From NCBI GenBank assembly GCA_002495225.1, contig DAEF01000239.1, positions 1-14,433 on the forward strand: a stretch of DNA of 14,433 nucleotides, written 5' to 3'. Below, piece by piece: positions 1 to 6,224 of the stretch; within the stretch, counting starts at the first letter, position 1, and every line of letters begins with the position of its first letter. This DNA comes from Methanoregulaceae archaeon UBA288 (GTDB lineage: Archaea > Halobacteriota > Methanomicrobia > Methanomicrobiales > Methanospirillaceae). The position numbers and the translations under genes are program-made. The notes below the pieces were generated by a model, which saw only the letters and a list, made by a program, of their open reading frames with translations, had not been told where the DNA came from and ran no database searches.

Positions 1-180
1 TGAAATGAATTCGAGACTCTACATGCATGGTGCGTACCCGCAAGAATGATATGGTGTGTACGCAGAAAACGGCCGAATCTGTCGTGCACGACAGATCGGA
101 GCCCGGATTTTATCGTCCATTGCCGATAGGTTTTCCTGGCAATGCCTTGATAATCCCGTGTATATGCATGTATTGAAATG
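1..180. promoter_or_regulatory. AT-rich regulatory stretch before the element genes
   Basis: This stretch is visibly AT-richer than everything to its right. It holds a short inverted repeat (31-37 against 58-64, 7 bp), a near-direct repeat ggtgYgtac at 29-37 and 53-61, the 20-bp palindrome at 77-96, and a TATA-like gtatatg at 160-166. No convincing gene lies in it. A TATA box at 160-166 would place a transcript start near 190, just before the small ORF at 199. The composition change suggests an element boundary or a control region, but no duplicated att site is visible in the window, so this is inference. Confidence 0.4.
77..96. promoter_or_regulatory. 20-bp perfect palindrome, probable operator
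   Basis: Positions 77-96 read identically on both strands, with the centre at gtgcac (84-89). The next pair outward (76/97) does not match, so the palindrome is exactly 20 bp. It lies in AT-rich sequence about 65-70 bp before a TATA-like gtatatg at 160-166 and well away from any coding region. That fits binding by a dimeric regulator of the downstream element genes. A role as a recombination or replication site is possible. Confidence 0.45.
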
Positions 181-198
181 CCGTCCGGGAGCCGCCGG

Positions 199-420
199 AT
201 GAAACCGACCACCGCGACGAGCCCGACGGCCATCACCCTCCCGCGCGAGGCAGAGGCCCGGGCCGTCCGTACGGGGGTGCACCTCTCCGCGTACCCCGCA
301 GAAATGATGAAAGCCGACCTGGACGGCGCCGGCGAGCCTGGCAGCAACGAGGGCCCCGTCCAGGGCACCACCCAGCCGGAACGGAAGGGGGCACAGAGGA
401 GTGCGCGCGGCGGCGGATAA
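199..420 (+). CDS. possible small hypothetical protein upstream of the replication gene
   Basis: This is an open frame of 73 codons starting MKPTTATSP and ending with a Gly-rich tail before TAA. I do not recognise a family. Support is compositional: third codon positions are about 85% G/C while second positions are lower, as expected for coding DNA in this GC range. A GGGAG motif (187-191) lies 7 nt before the ATG, and a TATA-like box lies at 160-166. An in-frame ATG at 178 has no ribosome site. The predicted protein is hydrophilic, without membrane segment or Cys motif. It could be a small element-encoded accessory or regulator, or a chance open frame in GC-rich DNA. Confidence 0.3.
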   Translation: MKPTTATSPTAITLPREAEARAVRTGVHLSAYPAEMMKADLDGAGEPGSNEGPVQGTTQPERKGAQRSARGGG

Positions 421-534
421 CTCCATCGGTCCGAAGCCGGCCGTCCCGCGCCAGCTCCACCGGCCCGCCGCCCGGTCCGTCATTGCCCGCCACGGTTGCA
501 GGCGCGCCCCCGGGCCCGGATCGGCGGTGATCGC

Positions 535-2523
535 GTGACCCCGCCCGGGATCGCGGCCGGCCCGGGCTCCTCCCCGGCGCCGGCACCCGAGAGCGGGCCC
601 CAGGGCGAACGAGGGCCGACCTACGCCGAGATGGAGCTCCGGGGAACCGTCGCCGCCGCCGTTCGCGAGGGCCGGGCCGTCGACGCCCCCGCCCTCGTTG
701 CCGCCTGGGCGGAGATCGTCGGCGGCCCCGAACGCGCCGCGGCCATCGTCGCCGACGAGACCGCGCAAGCGAAACAAGAACGCGCCGAACGCGAGCGGCA
801 GACGGCCGCCGAGTTCGCCCGCCGCCAACTCCGCGCCGCCGACGCGGCCATCGCGGAGAAGGAGCGCGGTGGCCCCCGGCCCGGACCGCGGCCCGCGATC
901 CAGGTCAACGACCGGCAGCTCCCCGGGATCACGGCCGAGGCCGTCGCCGCGCTCCGGGCCTGGAACGACCCTCCGTCCATGTTCATCCGCGCCGGCGAAC
1001 TCGTCCGGGTCGACGCCGACGAGCACGGCCGGCCCGTCATCCGCCCCGTCCTCGATCTCCTGGTCCGGTGGGCGCTCGGCGAGGCCGCCGACTTCGTGGC
1101 CGTCGTCACCGACCACCGGGGCACGGTCGTCCGGCCCGCGAACCCGCCCCTGCCGGTCGCCCGGAACATCCTCTCCTCCGCCCGGCTCTGCTCCTGGTTC
1201 CCGCCCCTTCTCGGGCTCACCGGGTCCCCGGCCATCTGTTCCGACGGCCGCATCGTCACCGCGCCCGGGTACGACGCCGGGACCGGGCTCTACTACAGCC
1301 CGGGCCCCGGGCTCGAGCTCCCGCTTGTCCCCGACGACCCCACGCCCGCAGAGGTCGCCCGCGCGGCCGACCTCGTCTCCGACGCGCTCGCCGACTTCCC
1401 GTTCGTGGTCGAGCCGGGCGGCGCCGAAGCCAGCCGGGCCAACGCCCTCGCGGCCCTCATGACCCCGCTCGTCCGCCCCATGATCCCCGGGCGGGTGCCC
1501 CTGGTCCTCTTCGACAAGCCGCAGATGGGCACGGGCGCGAGCCTCCTCGCCGAGGTGATCGTCACGATCGCGACCGGGTCGAGCGCGGCCATGACCCAGG
1601 CCCCGACGCACCGGGACGAGTGGGGCAAGCTCCTCCTCTCCGAGCTCTCGGCCGGCCGGGCCGTGATCGTCTTCGACAACATCACGGGAAAGCTCTCGTC
1701 GTCCGAGCTCTCGACGGCCATCACGCAGCGGGTCTACAACGGCCGGGTGCTCGGCAGGACCCGGACCCTGCAGGTCGAGAACCAGCCGTGCTGGATCGCG
1801 ACCGGGATCAACATCGTGCTCGGCGGCGACCTCCCGCGGCGGTGCGTCCTGGCCCGGATGGACCCGCAGGACGCCCGCCCCTGGCTCCGCGACCGCTCGG
1901 CGTTCCGGCACCCGGACCTGCTGGCGTGGGCGAAGCGGGAGCGCGGGCGGATCATCGCCGCCGTGCTGACCATCGCCCGGGCCTGGATCCGCGACGGCCG
2001 GCGGGTCCCGGACGGCACCCCGCGTCTCGCCGTCTTCGAGGACTGGTGCGAGGTCCTGGGCGGGATGCTCGCGGTGATGCAGGTCGACGGGTTCCTCGGT
2101 AACCTGGTCCGGCAGTACGAGGAGGCCGATCTCGAGGGGCCGCAGTGGGGCGCGTTTTTGGAGCGGTGGCACGAGCGGTTCGGCGAGAAGCCCGTGACCG
2201 TGGCCGAACTGGTCGAGGAGCTGGAGACGAACGCCTCGGCCCTGCACGTCGACCAGACCCTGCGGGCCTGCGCGCCCGACGAGGTGCTCGAGGCGATCGC
2301 CGTGAAAGGCCGGGGCAACCACAAACTCGGTATGCTCCTCCGGTACCGGAAGGACACCCGCTATCCCTCGGGGTTCGTGCTGGCCCGGGCCCGGACCAGT
2401 CACCAGGCAGCACGGTGGTCCGTGCTCAGGGCCGGCCCAACGACGCGCCCGGGGCAGGCGACGGTCGAGCAGTGGGCCGGGGGTGGAGGCGATGAGGGAT
2501 GTGGGGAGTCTGGGGGAGTGTAG
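535..2523 (+). CDS. phage/plasmid-type replicative ATPase (primase-helicase family) with degenerate Walker A
   Basis: A 662-aa protein of the type often annotated as element-encoded DNA primase/helicase. The start is GTG 535 because GGCGGTGATC (523-532), 9/10 to the archaeal ribosome site, precedes it; an in-frame TTG at 496 has none. Residues ~70-125 are Glu/Arg/Ala-rich and probably coiled coil. The ATPase core has a P-loop-like GTGAS (332-336) after LVLFDKPQM, a Walker B-like AVIVFDN (D381), a sensor-like WIATGIN (from W420), and an Arg pair R435-R436 in DLPRRC that may be the arginine finger. The C-terminal ~120 residues look like a winged-helix region. No zinc-finger or primase catalytic motif was seen, so ATPase/helicase is safer than primase. 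The usual Walker A lysine is Ala335. Probably part of an integrated element. The tail ends in low-complexity Gly residues inside an inverted repeat. Confidence 0.7.
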   Translation: MTPPGIAAGPGSSPAPAPESGPQGERGPTYAEMELRGTVAAAVREGRAVDAPALVAAWAEIVGGPERAAAIVADETAQAKQERAERERQTAAEFARRQLRAADAAIAEKERGGPRPGPRPAIQVNDRQLPGITAEAVAALRAWNDPPSMFIRAGELVRVDADEHGRPVIRPVLDLLVRWALGEAADFVAVVTDHRGTVVRPANPPLPVARNILSSARLCSWFPPLLGLTGSPAICSDGRIVTAPGYDAGTGLYYSPGPGLELPLVPDDPTPAEVARAADLVSDALADFPFVVEPGGAEASRANALAALMTPLVRPMIPGRVPLVLFDKPQMGTGASLLAEVIVTIATGSSAAMTQAPTHRDEWGKLLLSELSAGRAVIVFDNITGKLSSSELSTAITQRVYNGRVLGRTRTLQVENQPCWIATGINIVLGGDLPRRCVLARMDPQDARPWLRDRSAFRHPDLLAWAKRERGRIIAAVLTIARAWIRDGRRVPDGTPRLAVFEDWCEVLGGMLAVMQVDGFLGNLVRQYEEADLEGPQWGAFLERWHERFGEKPVTVAELVEELETNASALHVDQTLRACAPDEVLEAIAVKGRGNHKLGMLLRYRKDTRYPSGFVLARARTSHQAARWSVLRAGPTTRPGQATVEQWAGGGGDEGCGESGGV

Positions 2524-2720
2524 ATCGACCCCCGTGGATCTCTGATCGCTTCCCGATCAGCCGGACATGGATCCAGACTCCCCCAGACTCCCCAGACTCC
2601 CCCCTGGACGATCCATCTCCCGGAAAGGTGTACGCGCCGCGGCGCGCCCCGGTCGAACGGGTCCGCGCGGTCATTCAAGATGGGGTGGTCGAGGAGACCC
2701 CCGCCACCTTCCCGGCGCCG
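2499..2720 (+). other. overlapping second reading frame: small gene or frameshifted tail of the replication protein
   Basis: From ATG 2499, +1 relative to the end of the replication gene, the frame begins MWGVWGSVD, runs through PPDSPDSP and continues VERVRAVIQDGVVEE, which could be a helical or winged-helix piece. GGAGGCGAT (2485-2493), 8/9 to the consensus ribosome site, sits 5 nt before the ATG. Third-position G/C is very high up to about 2720. The frame stays open to a stop at 3162-3164, but beyond 2761 it is antisense to the DUF3795 gene and loses the coding pattern. Either this is a translationally coupled small gene, or a frameshift separates the replication protein from its C-terminal tail. 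Short-repeat tails of this style do follow this ATPase family in other elements, as I recall. The true end is not determined. Confidence 0.35.
2503..2593. repeat. long inverted repeat with internal tandem repeats at the end of the replication gene
   Basis: Positions 2503-2519 and 2577-2593 are perfect 17-bp reverse complements. The 57-nt spacer contains two further nested stems: 2536-2540 with 2570-2574, and 2542-2548 with 2554-2560 (7 bp, 5-nt loop). The right arm consists of agactcccc(c) units in tandem, continuing to about 2603, and the left arm carries the complementary units. The structure straddles the stop codon at 2521-2523. It could act as an RNA terminator or stability hairpin, as a replication-origin structure, or simply reflect repeat-encoded protein tails. 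No T-tract follows it. Confidence 0.65.
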
Positions 2721-2760
2721 GCGCCTGCGCGAACAGTTGAACGATGGGCGTCGGGGAGGC

Positions 2761-3114
2761 TCAGAGCCGGCCGTAGGCCCCGTTCCATTCCGCGGCAGCT
2801 GCGAGGAACCGGTCATACCCGTTCGTCCGGATGTAATCGAGCGACTGCCTGTATTTCCGGTATTTGTATCCCTTCTTCCGCTGGAACCCCCCGATGGTGT
2901 CGCACACGGGATACTCAGGACAGTCCGCGCAGGTTTCGAGGCCCCTATCCCGGAAACAGCACCGTTTCATGGCGCACCGCGCCCGGTCAATCTCCCGCTC
3001 CCCCGGCCCGCATCCCAGTTTGCACCCGGCGCAGAGGTCCTCGCGCAGGACGCGACAGGTCCGACAGTACGCCCCGCAGCAGCCGATGTACCGGATATCG
3101 GGATCCGGAATCAC
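2761..3114 (-). CDS. DUF3795 family Cys-rich protein
   Basis: A 117-aa protein starting at GTG 3114, with no earlier in-frame start and no clear ribosome site. It has 13 cysteines, arranged as CC-x3-C-x2-C near the N-terminus (12, 13, 17, 20), then C-x2-C-x3-C (28, 31, 35), C47, CC (52-53), C-x2-C (62, 65) and C71. The GLETCADCPEYPVC block, the GYKYRKYRQ stretch and the AYGRL end are typical of DUF3795, which is common in methanogens and anaerobic bacteria. Length is normal for the family. The Cys pattern suggests a zinc or iron-sulfur site; the function is unknown. It has no membrane segment. It is convergent with the replication gene, so it may mark the host side of the element boundary. 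Confidence 0.85.
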   Translation of the reverse strand: MIPDPDIRYIGCCGAYCRTCRVLREDLCAGCKLGCGPGEREIDRARCAMKRCCFRDRGLETCADCPEYPVCDTIGGFQRKKGYKYRKYRQSLDYIRTNGYDRFLAAAAEWNGAYGRL

Positions 3115-3250
3115 GGGTCCGCACGTGCGCCATACGGATCACTGTCCCGACCTTCGTGATATGATCTTCGATACCGATCCCCGCCTACCAGCGATGTACC
3201 ATCACGACTCTCGTGAGCCCGGGATTGACGGCGGGACGACCAGGCCGACA
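3115..3250. other. intergenic region between the CDF exporter and DUF3795 genes
   Basis: Both flanking genes run on the minus strand. A small hairpin (3202-3207 with 3211-3216, 3-nt loop) lies just past the CDF stop, but no oligo-T tract follows, so a terminator is not established. AT-richer sequence around 3155-3175 could hold the DUF3795 promoter. No gene was seen. Confidence 0.3.
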
Positions 3251-4195
3251 TCACTCCCCGGGCGGCCCGGCCCGGACCGTGCAGAACGTCCCGCAGGCGT
3301 CGCAGCTCCCGCTGCACGGCTCCACGTGGATCGTCGCCGAGCAGCGCGGCAGGGCGCCCTCGATCTCGCTCTCGAGCCGGTCCGCGAGCGCGTGCGACTC
3401 CTCGACGGTCAGGGTGCGGGCCACGCAGAGGTGGAGGTCGACGAACCGGTCCGGCCCGGAGCGGCGGGTCCGGAGGTCGTGGAACTCGGCGATGTTGTCG
3501 CCGTGGGCGTCGATGATCGTCCGGATCCGCGCCTCCTCGTCCTCGGGCAGGCGCCGGTCGACCAGGTTTCCCGAGGCCCGGCGCACCAGGTCGACGCCGG
3601 CCTTCAGGATCACGACGGCGACCGCGATCGCGATCAGGGCGTCGAGCGCGACGATCCCCGTCAGGTAGAGCGCGACCAGCCCCACGAAGACCCCGAGCGA
3701 GGTGTAGACGTCGGTCTGGAGGTGCCAGGCATCGGACTCGAGCGCGATCGACTCGGTTCTCTTCGCGACCCGCATCAGTCGGCCCGAGACGTACCAGTTG
3801 ACTCCGGCCGAGAGGGCCATCACGACGACGCCGGCGCCGAGCGCGCCGGGCTCGAATCCCTCGCTGCCGGTCAGCAGCTTCCCGGCGGCCTCGTAAACAA
3901 TCACGATGGCTGCAACCAGGATCAGGGCTCCCTCGACCAGGCCCGAGAGGTCCTCGTAGCTGCCGTGGCCGAAGGCGTGCTCGGCGTCGGGGGGACGCGC
4001 CGAGGCCCGGACCGCGAAGTACGCGATCACGGCCGCGACGAGGTCGATCCCCGAGTGGGCCGCCTCGGCGACGATCGCCACCGAGCCGATGGCGAGCCCG
4101 ACCGCGAGTTTCAGGACCACGAGCAGGGTGTTCGAGGCGACCGAGAGACGGGCCGTCCGCTCCTTCTCGCGGTTCGTCGCGGCCCGGTCATCCAT
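3251..4195 (-). CDS. cation diffusion facilitator (CDF) metal exporter, zinc type
   Basis: A 314-aa membrane antiporter that would move divalent metal, most likely Zn2+, out of the cytoplasm against protons. Start ATG 4195 (MDDRAATNREKERTARLS) is chosen because the first TM follows at residue ~20; an in-frame extension to 4294 would overlap the divergent gene. Six TM segments lie at about 20-210, followed by a cytoplasmic ferredoxin-like domain (~215-292). The metal site is H47-x3-D51 in TM2 and H158-x3-D162 in TM5, the His/Asp and His/Asp set linked to zinc preference. The tail adds C294-x3-C298-x2-C301-x3-C305, unlike the usual CDF end, and may sense or buffer metal. It is divergent from a His-tailed transporter with 92 bp between starts. 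Confidence 0.9.
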   Translation of the reverse strand: MDDRAATNREKERTARLSVASNTLLVVLKLAVGLAIGSVAIVAEAAHSGIDLVAAVIAYFAVRASARPPDAEHAFGHGSYEDLSGLVEGALILVAAIVIVYEAAGKLLTGSEGFEPGALGAGVVVMALSAGVNWYVSGRLMRVAKRTESIALESDAWHLQTDVYTSLGVFVGLVALYLTGIVALDALIAIAVAVVILKAGVDLVRRASGNLVDRRLPEDEEARIRTIIDAHGDNIAEFHDLRTRRSGPDRFVDLHLCVARTLTVEESHALADRLESEIEGALPRCSATIHVEPCSGSCDACGTFCTVRAGPPGE

Positions 4196-4287
4196 AACCC
4201 TTTCGATTCGCGCCGATTCCCCTAAGGTATTTCGGATCGGGCCGGGACAACGCATATCGGCTACCCGCGCCCACCTGATTGGAACGC
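4196..4287. promoter_or_regulatory. divergent promoter region for the two metal-handling transporters
   Basis: This 92-bp gap separates the start codons of the CDF exporter (minus) and the EamA transporter (plus). On the minus strand an AT-rich cgaaatacctta stretch lies about 27-38 nt before the CDF start. On the plus strand gcatatcgg lies about 30 nt before the EamA start. Both fit archaeal TATA positions for very short leaders. A ribosome site is weak for both genes, consistent with leaderless or nearly leaderless transcripts. Co-regulation is inferred. Confidence 0.4.
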
Positions 4288-5337
4288 ATGGCAACCGGCC
4301 CCCGCACCCCGATCCTGCTCGCCCTCACGGCCGCCACCATGTTCGGGGCGAGCGTCCCGTTCGCCCAGCTCCTGCTCGGTGCGATCGAGCCGGTGATGCT
4401 CGCCGCCCTCCTCTACATCGGCGGGGGGTCGGCCGTGGTCGCCGCGCGGCTCGTCCGCGGGAAAAAGACGGGCGAGTCCCCGCTCGTCCGCCGCGACTAC
4501 CCCTGGGTCGTCGGGACCATGCTCGCGGGCGGCTTTCTCGCGCCCGTGCTGCTGATGGTCAGCCTCGCCTCCACCCCGGCGGCGACCGCGACCCTGCTGT
4601 TGAACGCCGAGGCCGTCGCGACGGCCCTGATCGCCGCCGCCTTCTTCGGCGAGGTGATCGGCCGGCGGGTCGGGGTCGCAATCGGGTTCATCACGGCCGC
4701 GGGGGTGATCCTCTCGTTCGACCCGGACGGCCACTTCGGGTTCTCGCTCGGCGCGCTCGGCGTGGTCGGGGCCTGCGCCCTCTGGGGGCTCGACAACAAC
4801 TTCGCGCGCCATATCTCGTCCAAGGACCCGTTCGCGATCGGGACCGTGAAGGGGCTCGGTGCCGGCCTGCTCTCGCTCCCGCTCGCCCTCGCCCTGGGCG
4901 AGGCCGTCCCGCCGCTCGAGGTCGCCCTCCCGGCGCTCCTCCTCGGCGCGGTCTGCTACGGGGTGAGCATGATCTGCTTCGTCCTCGCCCTCCGCTCGCT
5001 CGGCGCGGCGCGGACGGCCGGCGTCTTCGGCCTGGCCCCGTTCATCGCCACCGGCCTCGCGCTCGTGATCGCGCCCGTGGTGCCCGGGTGGCAGTTTTTC
5101 GCCGCTTTGCCCCTGATGGCCGTGGGGGCGCTCCTGATCGCCCGCGAGGAGCACGCGCACGAGCACGTCCACGAACGGGTGACCCACGCCCACCGGCACC
5201 GGCACGACGACCTCCACCACGACCACGCGCACGAGTCGGGCGACGGCGCGCTTGTGCACGCCCACGTCCACACGCACGAGCCCGTCCGCCACACGCACGC
5301 GCACACGCCGGACATCCATCACCGGCACCGGCACTGA
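4288..5337 (+). CDS. EamA/DMT family transporter with a His-rich cytoplasmic tail
   Basis: A 349-aa inner-membrane protein, start ATG 4288; an in-frame TTG at 4279 is less likely. Residues ~8-285 form ten hydrophobic segments in two EamA repeats, the drug/metabolite transporter architecture. After the last TM, residues 287-349 hold 23 histidines in 63 residues, mostly HxH pairs, ending DIHHRHRH. Such tails occur in a subset of EamA proteins and bind Ni, Zn, Co or Cu in vitro in comparable proteins. The substrate is unknown. The divergent CDF exporter and the tail argue for a metal or metal-chelate role, or metal-gated activity. It is convergent with the chagasin-like lipoprotein gene; the 66-bp gap shows only a weak 5-bp hairpin. 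Confidence 0.85.
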   Translation: MATGPRTPILLALTAATMFGASVPFAQLLLGAIEPVMLAALLYIGGGSAVVAARLVRGKKTGESPLVRRDYPWVVGTMLAGGFLAPVLLMVSLASTPAATATLLLNAEAVATALIAAAFFGEVIGRRVGVAIGFITAAGVILSFDPDGHFGFSLGALGVVGACALWGLDNNFARHISSKDPFAIGTVKGLGAGLLSLPLALALGEAVPPLEVALPALLLGAVCYGVSMICFVLALRSLGAARTAGVFGLAPFIATGLALVIAPVVPGWQFFAALPLMAVGALLIAREEHAHEHVHERVTHAHRHRHDDLHHDHAHESGDGALVHAHVHTHEPVRHTHAHTPDIHHRHRH

Positions 5338-5403
5338 GAGAAGAGGTGGAGCGGGGGCTGGGAGGGTACATGCCTCCGGGGGCCGCGGTCTAAATGGCCG
5401 GGC

Positions 5404-5832
5404 TCAGGGCGCGACCGAGACCTCGATCGAGAAGGTGGACGCGGGCGCGACCCCGTGCTCCCACGGGCGCACGTACGCGCCCTCGACCTGCTGGAGGCCC
5501 GCGGCGACGGCCACAAGCTCCCAGCGATGGATGCCGCCGGCGCCGACGACGGGGGTGTTCGCGGCGGCGAGGACGTACTCGTCCGATGCGACGCGGAGGC
5601 CCGGTGATGTGGTCAGGTTCCACGAGTAGCCCGTGGACGGGTTCTCCTCGAGCTCGAGGGTGAGATTGGTGCTGAGGGGAACCGCGATGGTGCTGCCGTT
5701 CGTGCTCTCGTTCAGCAGGAGCGGGGCCCCGGCGGTGGCGTTGAGTGAGGGTGGCGGGTCGCCGCCCGACGTGCAGCCGGCGACCAGGACGGCCGCGGCC
5801 ACGATCCCGGCGATGAACAGGAGTTTCGGCAT
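5404..5832 (-). CDS. chagasin-type cysteine-protease inhibitor (MEROPS I42) lipoprotein
   Basis: A 142-aa precursor with a lipoprotein signal: residues 1-19 are hydrophobic and end LVAG before C20. The mature domain (~110 aa) carries all three inhibitory loops of the family: NPSTGYSW (64-71), GAGGIHRW (97-104) and RPW (122-124). These enter the active-site cleft of papain-like proteases. The linker after Cys20 has several N-x-S/T sequons. The product is likely anchored outside the membrane, guarding against foreign or own proteases. ATG 5832 is preferred to ATG 5841, because its context aligns base for base with the start of the other lipoprotein gene (10974). The gene lies alone, convergent with the EamA gene, behind the shared leader cassette. 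Confidence 0.85.
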   Translation of the reverse strand: MPKLLFIAGIVAAAVLVAGCTSGGDPPPSLNATAGAPLLLNESTNGSTIAVPLSTNLTLELEENPSTGYSWNLTTSPGLRVASDEYVLAAANTPVVGAGGIHRWELVAVAAGLQQVEGAYVRPWEHGVAPASTFSIEVSVAP

Positions 5833-5926
5833 TCGTGTCATCTCTTTCGCCCCGCTGGGGGGCAGTCTCCTGTTCGCGGCGATCATACTTAACTGCTGAT
5901 ATAACTCCGAAAATGTTCGTAGCGAC
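5821..5926 (-). promoter_or_regulatory. lipoprotein promoter/leader cassette, copy A
   Basis: Copy A of an element shared with 10963-11069. Hand alignment gives 79 of 106 positions identical with one single-base indel. In gene direction it has a GTCGCTACGA box (5917-5926), a TTAAGTA core (5886-5892) placed like a TATA box, then ACTGCCCC and GGGGC arms forming a 5-bp leader hairpin (5849-5853 with 5860-5864 or neighbouring G residues). A TGACAC motif leads into the ATG at 5832, and the match continues through the first codons (M-x-K-L). An additional gttatat (5897-5903) is present only in this copy. The layout suggests a common regulator and a common translation-start structure. The regulator is unknown. 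Confidence 0.65.
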
Positions 5927-6137
5927 GACCCGGAGCAGCCGGACGGCGCGGACGTCCTCGCCGGCGCGCCAAAATTGGGGGAGCACCGGAGACGATCGGT
6001 GTTCGTCGGTGCGCGCCCGGGATCTCCCGGAACCAGGCCGCAACGCAACCCGTCCATGCCTCCAGATCTGCGGCGCGGATGTTCGGGAAACGCTGTGGCG
6101 AGTGGACACCTGGGGTGTTCGAAAAAAAATGGCGGGG
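5927..6137. other. intergenic spacer between the lipoprotein and alcohol dehydrogenase genes
   Basis: No gene with coding-type composition is seen between the leader cassette and the adh terminator. The sequence is a mix of GC-rich and short A/T-rich patches (for example around 5970). Short open frames here lack ribosome sites and recognisable products. Confidence 0.4.
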
Positions 6138-6160
6138 GGAGACCCGCGCTGCGCGTCTCC
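6122..6160 (-). terminator. hairpin and T8 terminator of the fno-adh unit
   Basis: On the minus strand a GGAGAC...GTCTCC stem (6155-6160 with 6138-6143), with further GC-rich sequence in its loop, is followed by an uninterrupted run of eight T (6122-6129). It lies about 65 bp past the adh stop. Oligo-T runs are the known archaeal termination signal; the hairpin may or may not contribute. Confidence 0.7.
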
Positions 6161-6224
6161 GTCGCCGCCTCCGGACCCTGCCCGGACTTTCCGGTGGTTC
6201 GGGGAGCCTCCCCGAGAGGAGTAT

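Noticed and set aside
19..2403. 794-codon open frame on the minus strand
   Set aside because: It is a mirror of the replication gene: stops are rare in GC-rich antisense frames, the product is low-complexity Gly/Arg/Pro, and recognisable ATPase motifs are only in the plus-strand frame.
1..3250. flanking att repeats or a tRNA marking an integrated element
   Set aside because: No tRNA gene or convincing duplicated end was visible, so the element boundaries are not annotated.
2864..4225. 453-codon plus-strand frame across DUF3795 and the CDF gene
   Set aside because: It is antisense to two well-supported genes and has no recognisable domain.
5361..5377. possible bidirectional terminator between the EamA and chagasin-like genes
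   Set aside because: Only a 5-bp stem without a T-run on either strand.
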